From Planococcus sp. MSAK28401 (GTDB lineage: Bacteria > Bacillota > Bacilli > Bacillales_A > Planococcaceae): a stretch of DNA of 64,000 nucleotides. The stretch spans positions 20,723 to 84,722 of the forward strand of contig NZ_JAAMTH010000010.1 in assembly GCF_018283455.1 (NCBI RefSeq). The letters run 5' to 3'. The translations under genes and the position numbers were made by a program. This document shows, piece after piece, positions 42,044 through 50,852 of this stretch (positions are counted from its first letter, which is position 1; each line of letters opens with the position of its first letter). The notes beneath the pieces are model-generated. The model saw only the letters and a list, made by a program, of their open reading frames with translations, did no database searches and had not been told where the DNA came from.

Positions 42044-42937
42044 TTAATTAGGTTGTTTCGCCGTCTCCCTAATTTCTGCCCTTTGTTTTTGTAACAGTTG
42101 GTGCCTATTAATATATAATAAAGAATCATTTTGTTTGTTTTCCAATGATTTAATTTTCTCTTTTATAAAACTTTTATTATTTTTCATCTCAGTAAACAGA
42201 TTTTCTACCATTTTCTCAGCCGAATCCTCTTTCCTCCATCTCCCCCAACTGAATAAATGTCTCCTTCCTTTAGATACTGTGAATCCTTTTTTTAATTGAC
42301 TTTCCAGTTTCTCTAAAAAATCACATTGGTGCTTATGTTCTTGAATCAGTACTTCTTTCACTGAAGCGACTGTAGCACTTTCTTTCTCCACTATCGAATT
42401 TTTGATCTCTTCAATCTCTTCCTGAAAAGAACGTTTGACCATGGCAATTTCTTGTTTCAGCGAATCAAGGGTTTCAGAAACAATAATCACTTCAACTTTT
42501 TGCCCTTCTTTCAAAGAGTTAGTTGAATTTCCGATAACCGACTCGCTTTCTTTCTTAATGACACCAAAAGAATGGAGAAGGTCTTCAATATCTACCAACT
42601 TCAGCCCTCCTTCGTCCATCAAGATAAAAACCATCTTGAACCGCCAAATAACCTGCCAGTCGTATACGTACCGATTTGCACTCCCTTTTCTTTTCACTTG
42701 AAAGTAGGGAAATAGCAGTTCTCTATTCAATGTATTAATCAATCGATGTTCTTTCGCATGTAGAAAAGTTGCTGCTTCTTTTGTGGAATACGTTTTAGAC
42801 AATTCCATGGATTCAAATCGCGAAAGAGTCTCGAGTAATGTTGATGTTAACCCCATCGAATTGATTTTTTCATAGACAGGGTCATTGTAAAACGTTTCCT
42901 CCATCTCCTCTATACTGAATGTCGTTTTTTCTACCAT
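42044..42937 (-). CDS. MerR-like HTH protein with coiled coil
   Basis: About 297 residues from ATG 42935-42937 (GGGGG upstream); a longer frame begins inside the leader hairpin's T-tract and is unlikely. The N-terminal MerR/RacA-type HTH (YSTKEAATFLHAKEHRLINTLNRELLFPYF, then RFKMVFILMDEGG) is followed by long heptad-rich stretches (LDSLKQEIAMVKRSFQEEIEEIKNS). Such proteins act in plasmid or chromosome segregation or as regulators. It lacks the usual effector domain of MerR regulators. A terminator-like leader precedes it. Confidence 0.65.
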   Translation of the reverse strand: MVEKTTFSIEEMEETFYNDPVYEKINSMGLTSTLLETLSRFESMELSKTYSTKEAATFLHAKEHRLINTLNRELLFPYFQVKRKGSANRYVYDWQVIWRFKMVFILMDEGGLKLVDIEDLLHSFGVIKKESESVIGNSTNSLKEGQKVEVIIVSETLDSLKQEIAMVKRSFQEEIEEIKNSIVEKESATVASVKEVLIQEHKHQCDFLEKLESQLKKGFTVSKGRRHLFSWGRWRKEDSAEKMVENLFTEMKNNKSFIKEKIKSLENKQNDSLLYINRHQLLQKQRAEIRETAKQPN

Positions 42938-42989
42938 CTGTGTAACGCCCCCACTCATTTGATTATGATCTCTATGTATGAAAAACCTC

Positions 42990-43060
42990 AAAAAAAGCAC
43001 CCCAATCTTAACCAGCTTTATCTTGTCAGAAGATAAAGTCTTGGGTCAGATCAGGGTGCT
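42990..43060 (-). terminator. leader terminator / attenuator before the MerR-like gene
   Basis: The outer stem AGCACCC/GGGTGCT encloses an inner perfect 9-bp stem (43016-43024 with 43030-43038), followed on the minus strand by seven Ts, 53 bases before the gene. It lies 186 bases after the XRE gene's stop, so it is either that gene's terminator or a leader attenuator like the one at 41837. No gene lies in 43061-43245. Confidence 0.6.
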
Positions 43061-43245
43061 CCTGTTGCTCTGTGTATGTTGTTGTTTATACGCGGTTTGC
43101 ATTTCGGAAAATAGATTCTCTAGCTGGGTCATTCATAATAGATTAGTTAAAAAATAGCATAAATAGTTGGTGTCGGCAAGGTATTTCAAAAATAAATTAG
43201 GTAATGTAATGTGAATAAAAGCTTGAACTGACGCACTATAGAAAA

Positions 43246-43482
43246 CTATTTAGTCAATTCTTTCTCCAACTCCTGAAAAATTTCAAATACTCGAACCTCC
43301 AGCCCTTCCGCGATTCGGTAGATGTTTACGAGCGATACGTTTCGGCCTCCTCTTTCAATGTCACTGATATACGTTCGGTGCAGCTCCACCAATTCAGCCA
43401 GCCGCTCCTGAGAAATTCCCTTTTCCAATCGAATACGTTTGATCACACGGCCAAAAGCCTGTCGAAGTTGTAAGTTGTCCAT
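43246..43482 (-). CDS. XRE-family regulator
   Basis: The 78-residue protein is nearly all helix-turn-helix (FGRVIKRIRLEKGISQERLAELVELHRTYISDIERGGRNVSLVNIYRIAEGL), similar to controller proteins of restriction-modification systems and small plasmid repressors. No restriction genes are nearby, so a plasmid-copy or conjugation repressor is more likely. Confidence 0.85.
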   Translation of the reverse strand: MDNLQLRQAFGRVIKRIRLEKGISQERLAELVELHRTYISDIERGGRNVSLVNIYRIAEGLEVRVFEIFQELEKELTK

Positions 43483-43681
43483 AGAAAAAGCGTAGTCACT
43501 TGCATACTATAAGACTACAGACTATAAGTGACGTTCTGAAATAAACGTGATATATTTTTAATGATTTCTCTCTTCCTTTTTCGCCCATCTGTTTGGCACT
43601 GCATGTTCATTCAACATTAGGCAAATAGAATGGATATGAAAAATGAGAAAGAAACAGTTAAACATATAAGGGGAGAAAAGG

Positions 43682-44323
43682 ATGCCATTAAGTTCAAAAG
43701 ACGTTGATATTCTAACCAAGAGTGCTGAGATGATTTCAGCAAGTAAACAAAAAGGGATAAGCCCAAAAGAAAGAAGAGAAGTACGCCGCCAGGCCAGCCT
43801 CATGCTTCAGGAGGCTTTTGGACTTGATATGCCGCTTTCTTCCAGTCGAGAGGAATTCGAAGAATTCAAATGGCTAAAACCTTCCCCTACCGAACGGTTA
43901 CTTAAAATTGAAAAAGAGTTACATCAATTAGGCAATGAAGCAGGCAATTATCTGTTTAAAGATGCCCTCACTGAATTCTTTTCCATGGGAAAAGATGAAT
44001 TACTGGAAATGGAAAAAGATACAGCTGCTTTTATGAAAACCTTTCGAACGAATTACTTAACGAAGTATGGAGAAGTCCTACTTGAGGAGATTGTCCAATT
44101 TTTTGATCAAGAAGGACTCCAATTGACCCCAACCATCATGCATCTCCGCCAAGGTCAGTTTCATAGCAATACGGTTTACCCGCTATATACTTACCTATAC
44201 GACATTTCCTCAAGAGAGGGAAAACAATCCATGCAATCCATTCTCCAAAAGTACAAGATCACCGAGACAGATCTGAAAGAATGCTGCCGAATTAAGAAGA
44301 AAAAAACTTATCTCACCCTCTAA
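43682..44323 (+). CDS. unknown 213-residue protein
   Basis: Soluble, helical and charged, with no signal peptide. It starts at ATG 43682 behind AAGGGGAG. A basic N-terminal third (KERREVRRQASLMLQ) and an acidic middle suggest a DNA- or protein-binding role, but I recognise no family. It is divergent from the XRE gene and ends in a clear terminator. GNAT follows on the same strand. Confidence 0.6.
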   Translation: MPLSSKDVDILTKSAEMISASKQKGISPKERREVRRQASLMLQEAFGLDMPLSSSREEFEEFKWLKPSPTERLLKIEKELHQLGNEAGNYLFKDALTEFFSMGKDELLEMEKDTAAFMKTFRTNYLTKYGEVLLEEIVQFFDQEGLQLTPTIMHLRQGQFHSNTVYPLYTYLYDISSREGKQSMQSILQKYKITETDLKECCRIKKKKTYLTL

Positions 44324-44336
44324 AAGAATAATAAAG

Positions 44337-44364
44337 CCCGCTGTTAGATGTTACTGACAGCGGG
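44337..44364 (+). terminator. terminator after the 213-residue protein
   Basis: CCCGCTGT / ACAGCGGG stem followed by TTTTCC. Confidence 0.75.
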
Positions 44365-44386
44365 TTTTCCTACAGAAAGGACAATA

Positions 44387-44950
44387 ATGATGGAGTTAAA
44401 AGGAACTAAGATCTATCTACGACAGATTCACCAGGGCGATATGCCACAGATTCATCAAGCACATGAGGATGAAGAACTGCGTTATCTGACACATACAAAA
44501 GAATCCTACACACTGAAAGAAATGACCAAACGGTACAAACAGTTAAGGAAGGATGTGACACGTGAGGATTTTTCGATTTGTGTAACCGAAAGTAATCAAC
44601 TCATTAGGGACTTAACCCTCTTTGCGATCGATCTAGAAAGTAAAAAAGCGCGATTTCGCCTTACGCTGCATGATAAAAACTACCAAAACAAGGGCTATGG
44701 CACGGAAGTGGTGACGCTCGTACAAGATTTCGTCTTTAAAGAGTTAAAACTGAACCGCTTAGAAGTCGAAGTCCTGTCTCATAACTCCCAGGGAATTCAC
44801 CTATTTGCCCAAACAGGCTTCAAGCAAGAAGGTGTGTTAAGACAATTCGTTTACTTAAATCATCAATACTCAGATAACATTCTCATGGCCATGATCCGCG
44901 TCGATTACCATCAAGCGAGACGTGTTCCTTACGAGATGATGTCTATATAA
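44387..44950 (+). CDS. GNAT acetyltransferase (RimJ/RimL type)
   Basis: The 187-residue N-acetyltransferase has IYLRQIHQGDMPQI at the start, acetyl-CoA-binding NYQNKGYGTEVV around residue 97-108, LNRLEVEVLSHNSQGIHLFAQTGFKQEGVLRQFVY as the C-terminal motif, and an extended tail. ATG 44387 has AAGGA 7 bases upstream; the longer frame from 44348 starts inside the terminator. The substrate is unknown; candidates are a protein N-terminus or a small amine. Confidence 0.85.
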   Translation: MMELKGTKIYLRQIHQGDMPQIHQAHEDEELRYLTHTKESYTLKEMTKRYKQLRKDVTREDFSICVTESNQLIRDLTLFAIDLESKKARFRLTLHDKNYQNKGYGTEVVTLVQDFVFKELKLNRLEVEVLSHNSQGIHLFAQTGFKQEGVLRQFVYLNHQYSDNILMAMIRVDYHQARRVPYEMMSI

Positions 44951-44952
44951 AA

Positions 44953-44977
44953 AGCAAGCACTTCACTAGTGCTTGCT
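44953..44977. terminator. bidirectional terminator
   Basis: A perfect 10-bp stem (44953-44962 with 44968-44977) between the convergent GNAT and integrase-like genes. Confidence 0.75.
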
Positions 44978-44983
44978 ACAGGT

Positions 44984-45868
44984 TTAATCGATGGGTTGTG
45001 CTTTTCCAGCCTTCTGTTCTCCCTGGCCTTTATAACGCTCGAAAACGAGTTTTAAAGTCGATGTGAGCGATTCGGGCGTTACCCCTAACAACTCCACCAT
45101 TTCATCAAACGGCTTCTCCTCGACCTTGTAGAGGTGGTAAATATACGCCATCCGGACCTCATCCGTCTTGAATGGTTTCGGCAACACCACGGATAAGCGA
45201 TGATAAATCTCTTTCATGTTGTTTCGAACATAATCCGCACCATATTTATTGTTCGAAGAGATCAGGTAATCATGCTCCCGAAAGACCGCCCGCTCCTGGG
45301 CCTGAACAAGTAAAGACCTTTCCAGTTCATTCACAAAATCCAGCTGCCAAAACACATCCTGTGAAGTGACAAAGTTCATCTCTGTCCGATCCCCTACCTC
45401 ATGGAAATGCCGAACACGCAAACGCTCGATCTCCTTCATGCGGAAACCCGCCATCGCAAACAAGAAATACAATTTTGCATTCAACGACAAACCTGAGTCT
45501 TGAAGAACCCGCTCCTTTTCATCCACAAACTCCTGATACACCAACGTCGCATTCGACTTCTCCAATACGAGCTCATATTCAAATTTCGGCATAAAATCCA
45601 CCGGCAGCTTGCCTATTTTCCAAAGGTAATGGAAATACTGGCGGAGATGCGATAGTTTCCGCCGAAGCGTACTGGCCTTTAAGCCTTTAGCTTTCTCCTG
45701 ATCCAAGAAAGCCCGAACATCTGCAGGTCTAAGTTCATGTGACTCCACCAACTTGTCATACCGCTGATTCACAAACTGAAGAAACGTCTTGATCAACTCC
45801 AGCTCAATTCCCAAGGTCTCAGAAGAGATCCCCTTCTCAATCCGATACTCTTCATATCCCTGCAACAT
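44984..45868 (-). CDS. tyrosine-recombinase-like protein, catalytic site degenerate
   Basis: The 294-residue protein has an N-terminal SAM-like core-binding domain (EEYRIEKGISSETLGIELELIKTFLQFV...STLRRKLSHLRQYFHYL) and a C-terminal integrase-like fold. Arg I is kept (AMAGFRMKEIERL), but the HxxR box reads DEVR, the following LGH position reads LGV, and no Tyr nucleophile is in place near the end. It probably binds DNA without cutting it. It lies next to the replication gene and could be a plasmid regulator or accessory factor (inference). Confidence 0.65.
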   Translation of the reverse strand: MLQGYEEYRIEKGISSETLGIELELIKTFLQFVNQRYDKLVESHELRPADVRAFLDQEKAKGLKASTLRRKLSHLRQYFHYLWKIGKLPVDFMPKFEYELVLEKSNATLVYQEFVDEKERVLQDSGLSLNAKLYFLFAMAGFRMKEIERLRVRHFHEVGDRTEMNFVTSQDVFWQLDFVNELERSLLVQAQERAVFREHDYLISSNNKYGADYVRNNMKEIYHRLSVVLPKPFKTDEVRMAYIYHLYKVEEKPFDEMVELLGVTPESLTSTLKLVFERYKGQGEQKAGKAQPID

Positions 45869-46024
45869 AGCCTACACCTACCTTCCATTTCATTCAGTTT
45901 AACAGGTCGAACAAAACTCCCCAACTTCAGAAAGCCCCATTCCTAATAAATATATCCATCTAGCTAAAAAAGATAATCCTGAAAAACGACCACGTATACA
46001 GATATGTATTGGCAGACTGGACTA

Positions 46025-47533
46025 TTAAGAAGAATTGAATTTTTTTCCATTTAACAGCGCGTTTGGTTGCGGCGTCAGCATCTCCAGTTGGTCTTCCAGT
46101 TCACGCAGGGCCAATCGGTTTTCAACAGTCGTTTGGAGCAGAGCAACAGCTTTATAGTAGGTGGCTCGGTGTGTTTGGTTAAATGCCAGGGCACACTGAA
46201 GCAGCACAGCGACAGAGGTTAAGCCGGTCTGCGCGCTGCGTCCTTTTCCTGTTCGTTTGATGAGCACCTTCTTGGAGTTGCGGATGAGTTCGTTAAACGT
46301 GCTGCGGGGTATGCCGACGGCTTCGCATAGCTCTTTTTGGGTCGTCCACTTGATCGGCTGCGCCACACTGGTTTCCGCTTGAATATACAGCAGCAAGTCT
46401 TCTTCCCATTCGGTGTAGTGGCTGCGTACACGATCCTTCCGCTCTTTCTTGAACTTCCACCAGCCCCCGACATAATTGGAAATAGCGATGTCTTGTCCTG
46501 GGAGCCATTCGTCCAACAGTTCGCGGATATACGTTTGGTGTGCCCCTTTGAATTTGCCTTTATAGGCACTTCGCACAATCTTCTGGACCTCGCTGTGCCG
46601 GAGCGGGACCGATAGCGCTGTGTTGTATTCATCCAGCAGGTTCAAAGTCTCCTGAAGCCCCTTCCCTGCGCTGTAGCAAGCGAGCGCGAGGGTGAACATC
46701 AAGTTGTCACGCCCAATCTGGCCGGAGCTGCCTTTTACGTGACGCGTAGCCATCAAGGCTTGGAACCATTCAGATTGTGTCGGATCCAACATAGGTTGTT
46801 TCGTCTCTATGACAAATAACCCTCTCCCTTGGTCGTCGTCTTGCCGTTTGGACCAAGCGATGAGGGAACCCAGGGAAAACAGCATCTCCTCTGAGAACCA
46901 GCGGATATTGTCTGGTTTGGGTACACGGAAAAAACCAAAATCATTGCAGGACAGATCTACTCCCTGCAGGACCTTGGCGAGGCTGCGTTTGATGTTTTCG
47001 GAAATCCGCTTGGCCACTTTCAAGCCGCGGTAGTCGTGTTGATTGCTGATGAAGAGCGGTTTCTCGAGCACGAAATATACCTGAAAGCCCTTCGGCGTCT
47101 CCAGAATCATCGTCGGGATACCCACGCTGTGATCGAGGGCTGCAGTGAGGATTTCGGTGTACGGCTGTTTTTTTGTATCGATGTCAACAACAAAGGTGTT
47201 AATTTGTTGGAGATTCCGCTCTTCGTGTCCCTTTAGGTGCTTTCTTTCATCATCGGAATACCCTAAGTAATTATATACATTGGGAGTCCAATGAGAAAGA
47301 CCAAGAATATCCTCTAAGAGGGTCTCCAAAGATGTCACTACATAACCTTTGACGCCTGCAGGTGTTTGGAGATCCTCTTTAGAGCGTACTACACCAATTG
47401 CTCCTCTTTTACGTGTTAAAAAGCTTTTTTTAGCTAGTACTTGTTCTGGAAGTGCAGCAGAGGAACCTATCATTTTAAATGTCTCTATACCATTTTGAAG
47501 AATCTTCAAAGCGACGTTTTTCGTGGTATTCAC
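46025..47533 (-). CDS. plasmid replication protein with primase-like domains
   Basis: The 502-residue protein has an archaeo-eukaryotic-primase-like N-terminal half (NTFVVDIDTKK with paired acidic residues, then ILETPKGFQVYFVLEKPL), a PriCT-type helical domain (GRDNLMFTLALACYSAGKG...SEVQKIVRSAYKGKF) and a C-terminal HTH region (TTQKELCEAVGIPRSTFNELIRNS). This layout is known from primase/Rep proteins of Gram-positive plasmids. The GTG start is preceded by GGAGCTGGAAG. The dense repeat array just upstream (47633-48070) is a natural binding site, so this is the likely initiator. Confidence 0.75.
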   Translation of the reverse strand: MNTTKNVALKILQNGIETFKMIGSSAALPEQVLAKKSFLTRKRGAIGVVRSKEDLQTPAGVKGYVVTSLETLLEDILGLSHWTPNVYNYLGYSDDERKHLKGHEERNLQQINTFVVDIDTKKQPYTEILTAALDHSVGIPTMILETPKGFQVYFVLEKPLFISNQHDYRGLKVAKRISENIKRSLAKVLQGVDLSCNDFGFFRVPKPDNIRWFSEEMLFSLGSLIAWSKRQDDDQGRGLFVIETKQPMLDPTQSEWFQALMATRHVKGSSGQIGRDNLMFTLALACYSAGKGLQETLNLLDEYNTALSVPLRHSEVQKIVRSAYKGKFKGAHQTYIRELLDEWLPGQDIAISNYVGGWWKFKKERKDRVRSHYTEWEEDLLLYIQAETSVAQPIKWTTQKELCEAVGIPRSTFNELIRNSKKVLIKRTGKGRSAQTGLTSVAVLLQCALAFNQTHRATYYKAVALLQTTVENRLALRELEDQLEMLTPQPNALLNGKKFNSS

Positions 47534-47632
47534 TGTTCTTCCAGCTCCTTCTTACTTCCTAACTAAATAAGAATACTTAATTAGTACCAAATTATAGAAG
47601 AGCTAAACCCCTTATACAATAGGGATTTACAT

Positions 47633-48070
47633 CATATTTCTTTACTGTAGATTAGTAGATTAATCTACTAATCTACTAATCTACTAATCTACTAATCTAT
47701 CTGTCTACTAATCTACTAATCTACTAATTAACAAATCTACTTGTAGATTTGTAGATTTTAAAGTTAAAAATTTAAGAGAAAAATCTACAAATCTACTTGT
47801 AGATTTGTAGATTTGTAGATTATAAAAATCATAAATTTCTCTTTAAACGCCTATATATTAGCCTTCAAAATAATTTAATATAAACTAATCTACAAGTAGA
47901 CTAATCTATTTGTAGATTAGTCTACTTGTAGATTAGATAATAAACTATTAAATCTACAAGTAGATTTGTAGATGAATCTACAAATCTACTTTCTTTATTC
48001 TTTCATTTAATATAAATTTACAAATCTACTTGTAGATAAATCTACAAATCTACAAATCTACTTGTAGACG
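47633..48070. repeat. iteron / partition-site array
   Basis: At 47665-47728 eight consecutive 8-bp units occur, seven of them exactly CTACTAAT. From there to 48070 clusters of AATCTAC and its inverse GTAGATT recur many times, often as dyads such as AATCTACTTGTAGATT (near 47735, 47793, 47920, 47960, 48020 and 48052). The array lies between rep and the parA operon. It may be the replication origin, the centromere, or both. No gene fits inside 47534-48129. Confidence 0.85.
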
Positions 48071-48102
48071 ATTTTCCTGGCCCTATAGAATCCAACTAAA
48101 AA

Positions 48103-48131
48103 AGAGAGAAAATAAGTAACATTTTCTCTCT
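48103..48131 (-). terminator. terminator of the parA operon
   Basis: A perfect 11-bp AGAGAGAAAAT / ATTTTCTCTCT stem, followed on the minus strand by six Ts, just past the partner gene's stop codon. Confidence 0.8.
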
Positions 48132-48480
48132 ACTTGTTATGCATTTTACTTTTATACAAATCTAAAATGATTTCCAGCTGCTTCTTTTCATCTTTTGACA
48201 AAATATTATTTACATACTCGTCAAATAGAACATCAGTTAATTGGTCCACCGTATCTGCAATGCCCATAGTAACTAAAGCATTTAACTTGTTCTTCATTCC
48301 TACGCTTACTCGAACCGTAGTTGTTTTTTCAACTGTTGAAGATTTTACTTTAGGTACCTTTTTTTCAACGACTTCTTCTTTAATCTGTTCTGGAAGATCT
48401 TTTAAGGAGAATGTGGTTTTTGGAACAACCGTTTGACTTCTCTCAATTCTTTTTGGCTTTCGTTTCAACAAATCAGACAT
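48130..48480 (-). CDS. DUF5388/RepC-like partition partner
   Basis: The 116-residue protein has a disordered basic N-terminus (LLKRKPKRIERSQ) and a C-terminal region TTTVRVSVGMKNKLNALVTM...DQLTDVLFDEYVNNIL, like ribbon-helix-helix centromere binders and DUF5388 proteins paired with ParA on enterococcal and staphylococcal plasmids. Its ATG overlaps the parA end by 8 bases, with AAGGAGG 9 bases upstream. It should bind the flanking repeats and stimulate ParA. Confidence 0.7.
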   Translation of the reverse strand: MSDLLKRKPKRIERSQTVVPKTTFSLKDLPEQIKEEVVEKKVPKVKSSTVEKTTTVRVSVGMKNKLNALVTMGIADTVDQLTDVLFDEYVNNILSKDEKKQLEIILDLYKSKMHNK

Positions 48481-49327
48481 CTAGATTCGCCTCCTTAGGG
48501 AGCGGAAAATCAGATGGATCTGTGACAGCTTGCAACCTTTCCAAAAATTCGTTTGCAATAACTGTATAATTTGAAATTACATTCCGATCATGCATGTCGT
48601 CTTCAGTAATTCCAGTCATATCAAAACGTTTTAATCTTTCCATGTTTTTTACAATTCCTCTAAATAAGTTGTGCTCTCCAAACATCTCTTTAGCATTTTC
48701 TAAGGTTAACGTATCCACGGCTGCTTGGTTTTTTAATAAAACTGGCAAGATGCCTAAAATATCTAAGTCCGCATCATAATCATCTATTAGAGTTTGAAGG
48801 TATTGTGTAAAAGCTTCTGCGCCTTGTAGACTGCGTTCTTGTGTTTGAAGAACAACGACAACATATTGTGAAGCGTATAATGCTGAATCAGTAATTATAG
48901 AGAAAGTAGGAGGGACGTCAATAAATATAAAATCAAAGTCTTTCTTTAACGGTTGAAGCAATGATGAAAAGAATTGTACCCGATCAACCTCAGAAGGAAA
49001 CTTTTTTTCTAAAAACTTTGGATACAATGCAAAGTCGCTGAAACTAGGAAGCAGAAATAAGTTTTCTTTTATTGGTGTAATAATACTTTTTAAATCTTCA
49101 CTTTGTATTGCTGACATTAACGTTTTTTCAAAACTAGTTATCTCATCTTCTAAATGTGTTTTGGTCCGTAGATAAAGACTAGTAGCATTTGCCTGTGGAT
49201 CTTGATCACTTAGCAAAACCTTATATCCCATTTTAGCTAAACAATATGCAATCATAGTGCTGTTTGTAGTTTTCCCTGTACCACCTTTGAAGTTGCCGAA
49301 TGTAACCACTGTGCAAGAATCGTTCAT
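48473..49327 (-). CDS. parA: ParA-type partition ATPase
   Basis: A 284-residue P-loop ATPase with deviant Walker A KGGTGKTT at 14-21, SDQDPQANATSLYL (A') and FIFIDVPPT (Walker B). It positions plasmids by forming ATP-dependent gradients on the nucleoid. GGGAGG lies 7 bases before ATG 49325-49327; a second ATG just upstream (49328) is too close and a 41-residue longer frame has no site. It lacks an extended N-terminal HTH, so it is a small ParA and autoregulation would fall to its partner. Confidence 0.9.
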   Translation of the reverse strand: MNDSCTVVTFGNFKGGTGKTTNSTMIAYCLAKMGYKVLLSDQDPQANATSLYLRTKTHLEDEITSFEKTLMSAIQSEDLKSIITPIKENLFLLPSFSDFALYPKFLEKKFPSEVDRVQFFSSLLQPLKKDFDFIFIDVPPTFSIITDSALYASQYVVVVLQTQERSLQGAEAFTQYLQTLIDDYDADLDILGILPVLLKNQAAVDTLTLENAKEMFGEHNLFRGIVKNMERLKRFDMTGITEDDMHDRNVISNYTVIANEFLERLQAVTDPSDFPLPKEANLDV

Positions 49328-49374
49328 CATTTTTCCTCCCATACTTAAATTTAGAAAATATTGTTTTACCAAAA

Positions 49375-49514
49375 TGTAGATTTGTAGACTAATCAATAAA
49401 ACTGATAAATTAAATTTAACATTATTAAAACTATGATACAACAATGAATTCACTATATTTAGTTATTTGTAAGACTATCTACAAATCTACTTGTAGATTT
49501 GTAGATTTGTAGAT
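49375..49514. repeat. second repeat cluster upstream of parA
   Basis: TGTAGATTTGTAGA (from 49375) and a dyad of ATCTAC / GTAGAT units at 49476-49514 repeat the motifs of the main array on the other side of the parA operon. They could be a second partition site and the operon's operator. Confidence 0.75.
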
Positions 49515-49692
49515 TTAAAGTATTTTAAAAATATAATATATGCACCTTCTTTCAAATTCAGAAAAAACAATTAAGAGCAAATAACTTGTAACAGAAGGCT
49601 TTCACATCCAGTTATTTATAAGAGACAAAAGAAGAAATTCGTATAGTGACTTTTGGAAATTAATTAAATAAAGGAATGTAATACAAGGGGGA

Positions 49693-49764
49693 ATTTCAAT
49701 TACTAGAGGAGTCATCTTAGGTGTAGCAATCTCTTTCTTTATACTATTCCGTTTGTCAATTTAA
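49693..49764 (+). pseudogene. gene fragment cut by IS30 (hydrophobic peptide)
   Basis: After AAGGGGG the frame reads ISITRGVILGVAISFFILFR and then enters the IS30 end, stopping in LSI. It looks like the start of a membrane protein truncated by the insertion. No ATG, GTG or TTG is present, only ATT, so the true start is uncertain. Confidence 0.3.
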
Positions 49765-50807
49765 GCTAGACAGATCTATACCATTCAGCTGACTCATAAA
49801 TGCTTCCAAAGGGGTTTGGTAATCCAATGACTTTCGTGGAATGTTATTCCGCTTGTCGGCGACCGTTGTGATAAACGGCTGATCCACTTCGTTGAAGTCC
49901 ATTTCTTTTGGCAGGCCATCTTTTCGAAGCAATCCATTAGAGTTTTCATTCAAGGCGCGCTGAGAAGGGGTACCCGGATCCGCAAAGTAAATGGAGACGT
50001 CGTGCCGGTTGCACAACGGTTTTTAATTGGAGAATTCCTTTCCGCAATCAAACGTGATGGACTTGAACAGATTCCGCGGGACCCCTTGAAACCAGTGGTT
50101 CAGTGCGGATTCAATGTCGCAGGCCTTGCGTCCTTTAGGCTTTAGGGCGATGATGACTTTCGTCAGCCGTTCGACCAGCGTAATCACGGCACTTTTGTGG
50201 CGGGCGCCCACAATGGTGTCGCCTTCGAGATGCCCGAACTCTTTTTGAAAAGAAGGATAATCAGCATCCCGTTCGGTGATGTGCCGTTTGAACGTCTGCT
50301 TTCCACGTCGTTCTTGGTGGCCATTGGGTTTCCGTTTTCCTTTCATCGGCAGTGTAGCTGCATCAAAGACCCGATTTTTGAACATGCGATAGAGCGTGCG
50401 TGCGGAACAGTCGATGGCCGTTTCTGCACGGCCGACAATGACATCTGGGGTCCAGCCCTGAGCCACCTTTTCTTGAATATAGGCCGCCTGTTTCTTTGGT
50501 AAGACGATTTTTCGTCGGCCGCAGCGTTTCTTGTTTTGCTTGTATTGGGTGTAGAAGTCCAGGGCTGTACGCCCTGCTTTCAAGAAATTGATGACATTGT
50601 AGATCGGCTGCCGGGAACGATTCAGGCGCGCAGCAATCCACGCCACAGGTGTGTTTAGGTGGAAATAGGCTTCTATCATCACCAGTTCATCCGTGGTAAG
50701 ATGGGTGTAGGTCATTCGTGATCACTCCTATGTTTTTCTTTGGTCGGAAAATACATTTAGAGTGTACCACGAATGGCTTTTTCAGTTGTCTAGCTTAATT
50801 TTACAAT
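49752..50807 (-). mobile_element. IS30-family element with defective transposase
   Basis: Inverted ends can be matched: TTGT-AA-TTAAGCTAGACA is read inward at both about 49753 and 50806 (roughly 17 of 20 bases identical). Length is about 1.05 kb, normal for IS30. Possible 2-bp CG target duplication; exact edges are uncertain by a few bases. Confidence 0.8.
49756..50715 (-). pseudogene. IS30-family transposase with internal stop
   Basis: ATG 50713-50715 follows AGGAG by 9 bases. N-terminal HTH (TTDELVMIEAYFHLNTPVAWIAARLNRS), DDE core with LEGDTIVGA, ITFDCGKEF and ENSNGLLRK. A TAA at about 50020-50022 interrupts the same frame between the second Asp and the Glu (after KEFSN, before KPLCNRHD), so only a truncated protein is made. 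A one-base change from a Tyr codon would explain it. This is a substitution, unlike the homopolymer indels elsewhere. Confidence 0.88.
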
Positions 50808-50852
50808 CGGCGTTTTGTTGAATAAGAGATACTTTTCGATAGATTTTATCAA

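Noticed and set aside
46200..46640. Overlapping frames within the rep gene
   Set aside because: Long alternate frames occur on both strands because this stretch is GC-richer; only the 502-residue frame has recognisable domains and a start site.
47633..48070. Possible CRISPR array
   Set aside because: The repeats are 7-8 bp motifs and dyads without spacers of constant length, and no cas genes are near. Iteron or centromere repeats next to rep and parA fit better.
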